Shown here: piece after piece, positions 22,550 through 23,362 of the stretch
Numbering within the stretch: position 1 is the stretch's first letter
Layout of the letters: every line of letters starts with the position of its first letter
NCBI GenBank assembly: GCA_040383485.1
Contig: JBEIDK010000037.1
Coordinates: forward strand, 1 to 23,362
DNA length: 23,362 nt
Reading direction: 5' to 3'
From: JBEIDK01 sp040383485
GTDB lineage: Bacteria; Bacteroidota; Bacteroidia; UBA4408
Notes under the pieces: generated by a model
The model's input: only the letters and a program-made list of their open reading frames with translations
Told to the model about the DNA's origin: nothing
Databases searched by the model: none
Position numbers and translations under genes: made by a program

Positions 22550-23362
22550 CTATACAGCTCCAATTTTTTCTGACATGTATTGTCCTGACTTTAGTTTATC
22601 AACTATTTTCGAGAAAGATTCAATGGTATATTTTACGTCCTCCATGGTATGCACTGCGGTAGGAATTAACCTCAAAATTATCATTCCCTTTGGCACTACC
22701 GGATAAACTACCATCGAACAAAATATGTCGTAATTTTCACGTAAGTCAATGATCAAATTTGTAGCTTCTGGAATTGAACCATTCATGTAAACAGGCGTTA
22801 CAGGACTATTAGTTTCACCAATATTAAAACCGGCTTCAACCAATCCACTTTGTAAAGCATTAGTTATTTTCCACAAATTAGCTTTCAGTTCAGGATGTTT
22901 GCGCATCAATTCTAAGCGCTTCAATGCTCCAACAACTAAAGTTAACGGTAAACTTTTAGCAAAAATTTGGGAGCGCATATTGTATCTTAAGTATTCAACA
23001 ACTTGTTCGTCGCTACTTATAAAACCGCCTATCAAGGCAAAAGATTTGGCAAAGGTTCCAAAATAAATATCAATTCCATCCTGACAACCTTGCTCTTCAC
23101 CAGTTCCGCCTCCTGTAGCACCCATAGTGCCTATACCATGCGCATCGTCAACCAATAATCTGAAATTATATTTTTTCTTTAATTCTACAATTTCTTTTAA
23201 TTTGCCTTGGTCTCCACGCATTCCAAAAACACCTTCAGTAATTAATAGAATTGCGCCTCCTGTTTCTGCTGCTAGTTTGGTGGCTCTTGCTAATTGCTTA
23301 TCACAATCTTCAACATCGTTATGCTTAAACACATATCGTTTTCCTATGTGTAATCTCAAGCC
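22550..23362 (-). CDS. spt: Serine palmitoyltransferase-like alpha-oxoamine synthase (partial, 5' end outside window)
   Basis: The C-terminal 270 residues of a PLP-dependent alpha-oxoamine synthase; the frame is open to the window edge, so the start is missing. Family features are FKHNDVEDC, an ITEGVFGMRGDQG segment, the PLP Asp and His in LVDDAHGIGTMG, and the Schiff-base lysine in GTFAKSFALIGGF. The GTFAKSFA form with GGF is closer to bacterial serine palmitoyltransferases than to 2-amino-3-ketobutyrate CoA ligase (GTLGKA). This would be the first step of sphingolipid synthesis, which fits Bacteroidota. The alternative KBL/glycine C-acetyltransferase cannot be fully excluded. It is convergent with the amidohydrolase across a shared terminator. 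Confidence 0.82.
   Translation of the reverse strand, partial: GLRLHIGKRYVFKHNDVEDCDKQLARATKLAAETGGAILLITEGVFGMRGDQGKLKEIVELKKKYNFRLLVDDAHGIGTMGATGGGTGEEQGCQDGIDIYFGTFAKSFALIGGFISSDEQVVEYLRYNMRSQIFAKSLPLTLVVGALKRLELMRKHPELKANLWKITNALQSGLVEAGFNIGETNSPVTPVYMNGSIPEATNLIIDLRENYDIFCSMVVYPVVPKGMIILRLIPTAVHTMEDVKYTIESFSKIVDKLKSGQYMSEKIGAV

Overview
The window comes from an AT-rich bacterial chromosome of the phylum Bacteroidota, most likely an environmental, gliding-type lineage. This is read from gene content: a large PKD-repeat secreted protein ending in a CHU_C/type-B type IX secretion sorting domain, a periplasmic TPR protein joined to a cytoplasmic SpoIIE phosphatase, a DUF2805 protein, the Bacteroidota form of ParC and PdxJ, a serine-palmitoyltransferase-like enzyme, and several possible -7 promoter elements of the phylum type TAnnTTTG. 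No rRNA, tRNA, CRISPR array or intact insertion sequence was found. Nineteen genes are supported; the last runs off the right edge.

Positions 1-449 are non-coding and carry short palindromes related to others at 5637-5850. Three forward genes follow (450-5464): a secreted probable outer-membrane barrel protein, a secreted M48 metalloprotease that shares its N-terminal module, and a TPR-membrane-SpoIIE protein whose start codon directly abuts the protease stop. Together they look like an envelope protein, protease and signalling set. The SpoIIE domain appears to carry a small GC-rich palindromic repeat inserted in frame.

Positions 5465-6018 are repeat-bearing spacer. From 6019 to 11794 all genes are on the minus strand: a membrane-anchored protein of unknown function, an SDR without the catalytic tyrosine next to a DUF2805 protein, topoisomerase IV subunit A (parC), and an IS1096-passenger/pRiA4b ORF-3-like protein with a very acidic tail. 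Between the last two lies a 152-bp miniature inverted-repeat element with perfect 16-bp ends and a 4-bp target duplication.

From 12027 the plus strand encodes the PKD/CHU_C surface protein (TTG start), then a compact UPF0173 hydrolase-parA-parB operon for chromosome partition, closed by a strong bidirectional terminator shared with convergent sodA. pdxJ (minus) and a CBS-ACT-like protein (plus) diverge. The CBS gene converges on an envelope-sugar pair, a degenerate PAP2-like membrane protein followed by a UDP-GlcNAc 2-epimerase family enzyme; their shared terminator reaches into the epimerase coding end. A nitrilase-superfamily amidohydrolase and the partial palmitoyltransferase-like gene converge on another strong terminator.

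Most of the window is ordinary housekeeping sequence. The unusual content is the small-repeat biology (three kinds of palindromic elements, one inside a gene) and the first three-gene cluster. I see no defence or other clearly novel multi-gene system.
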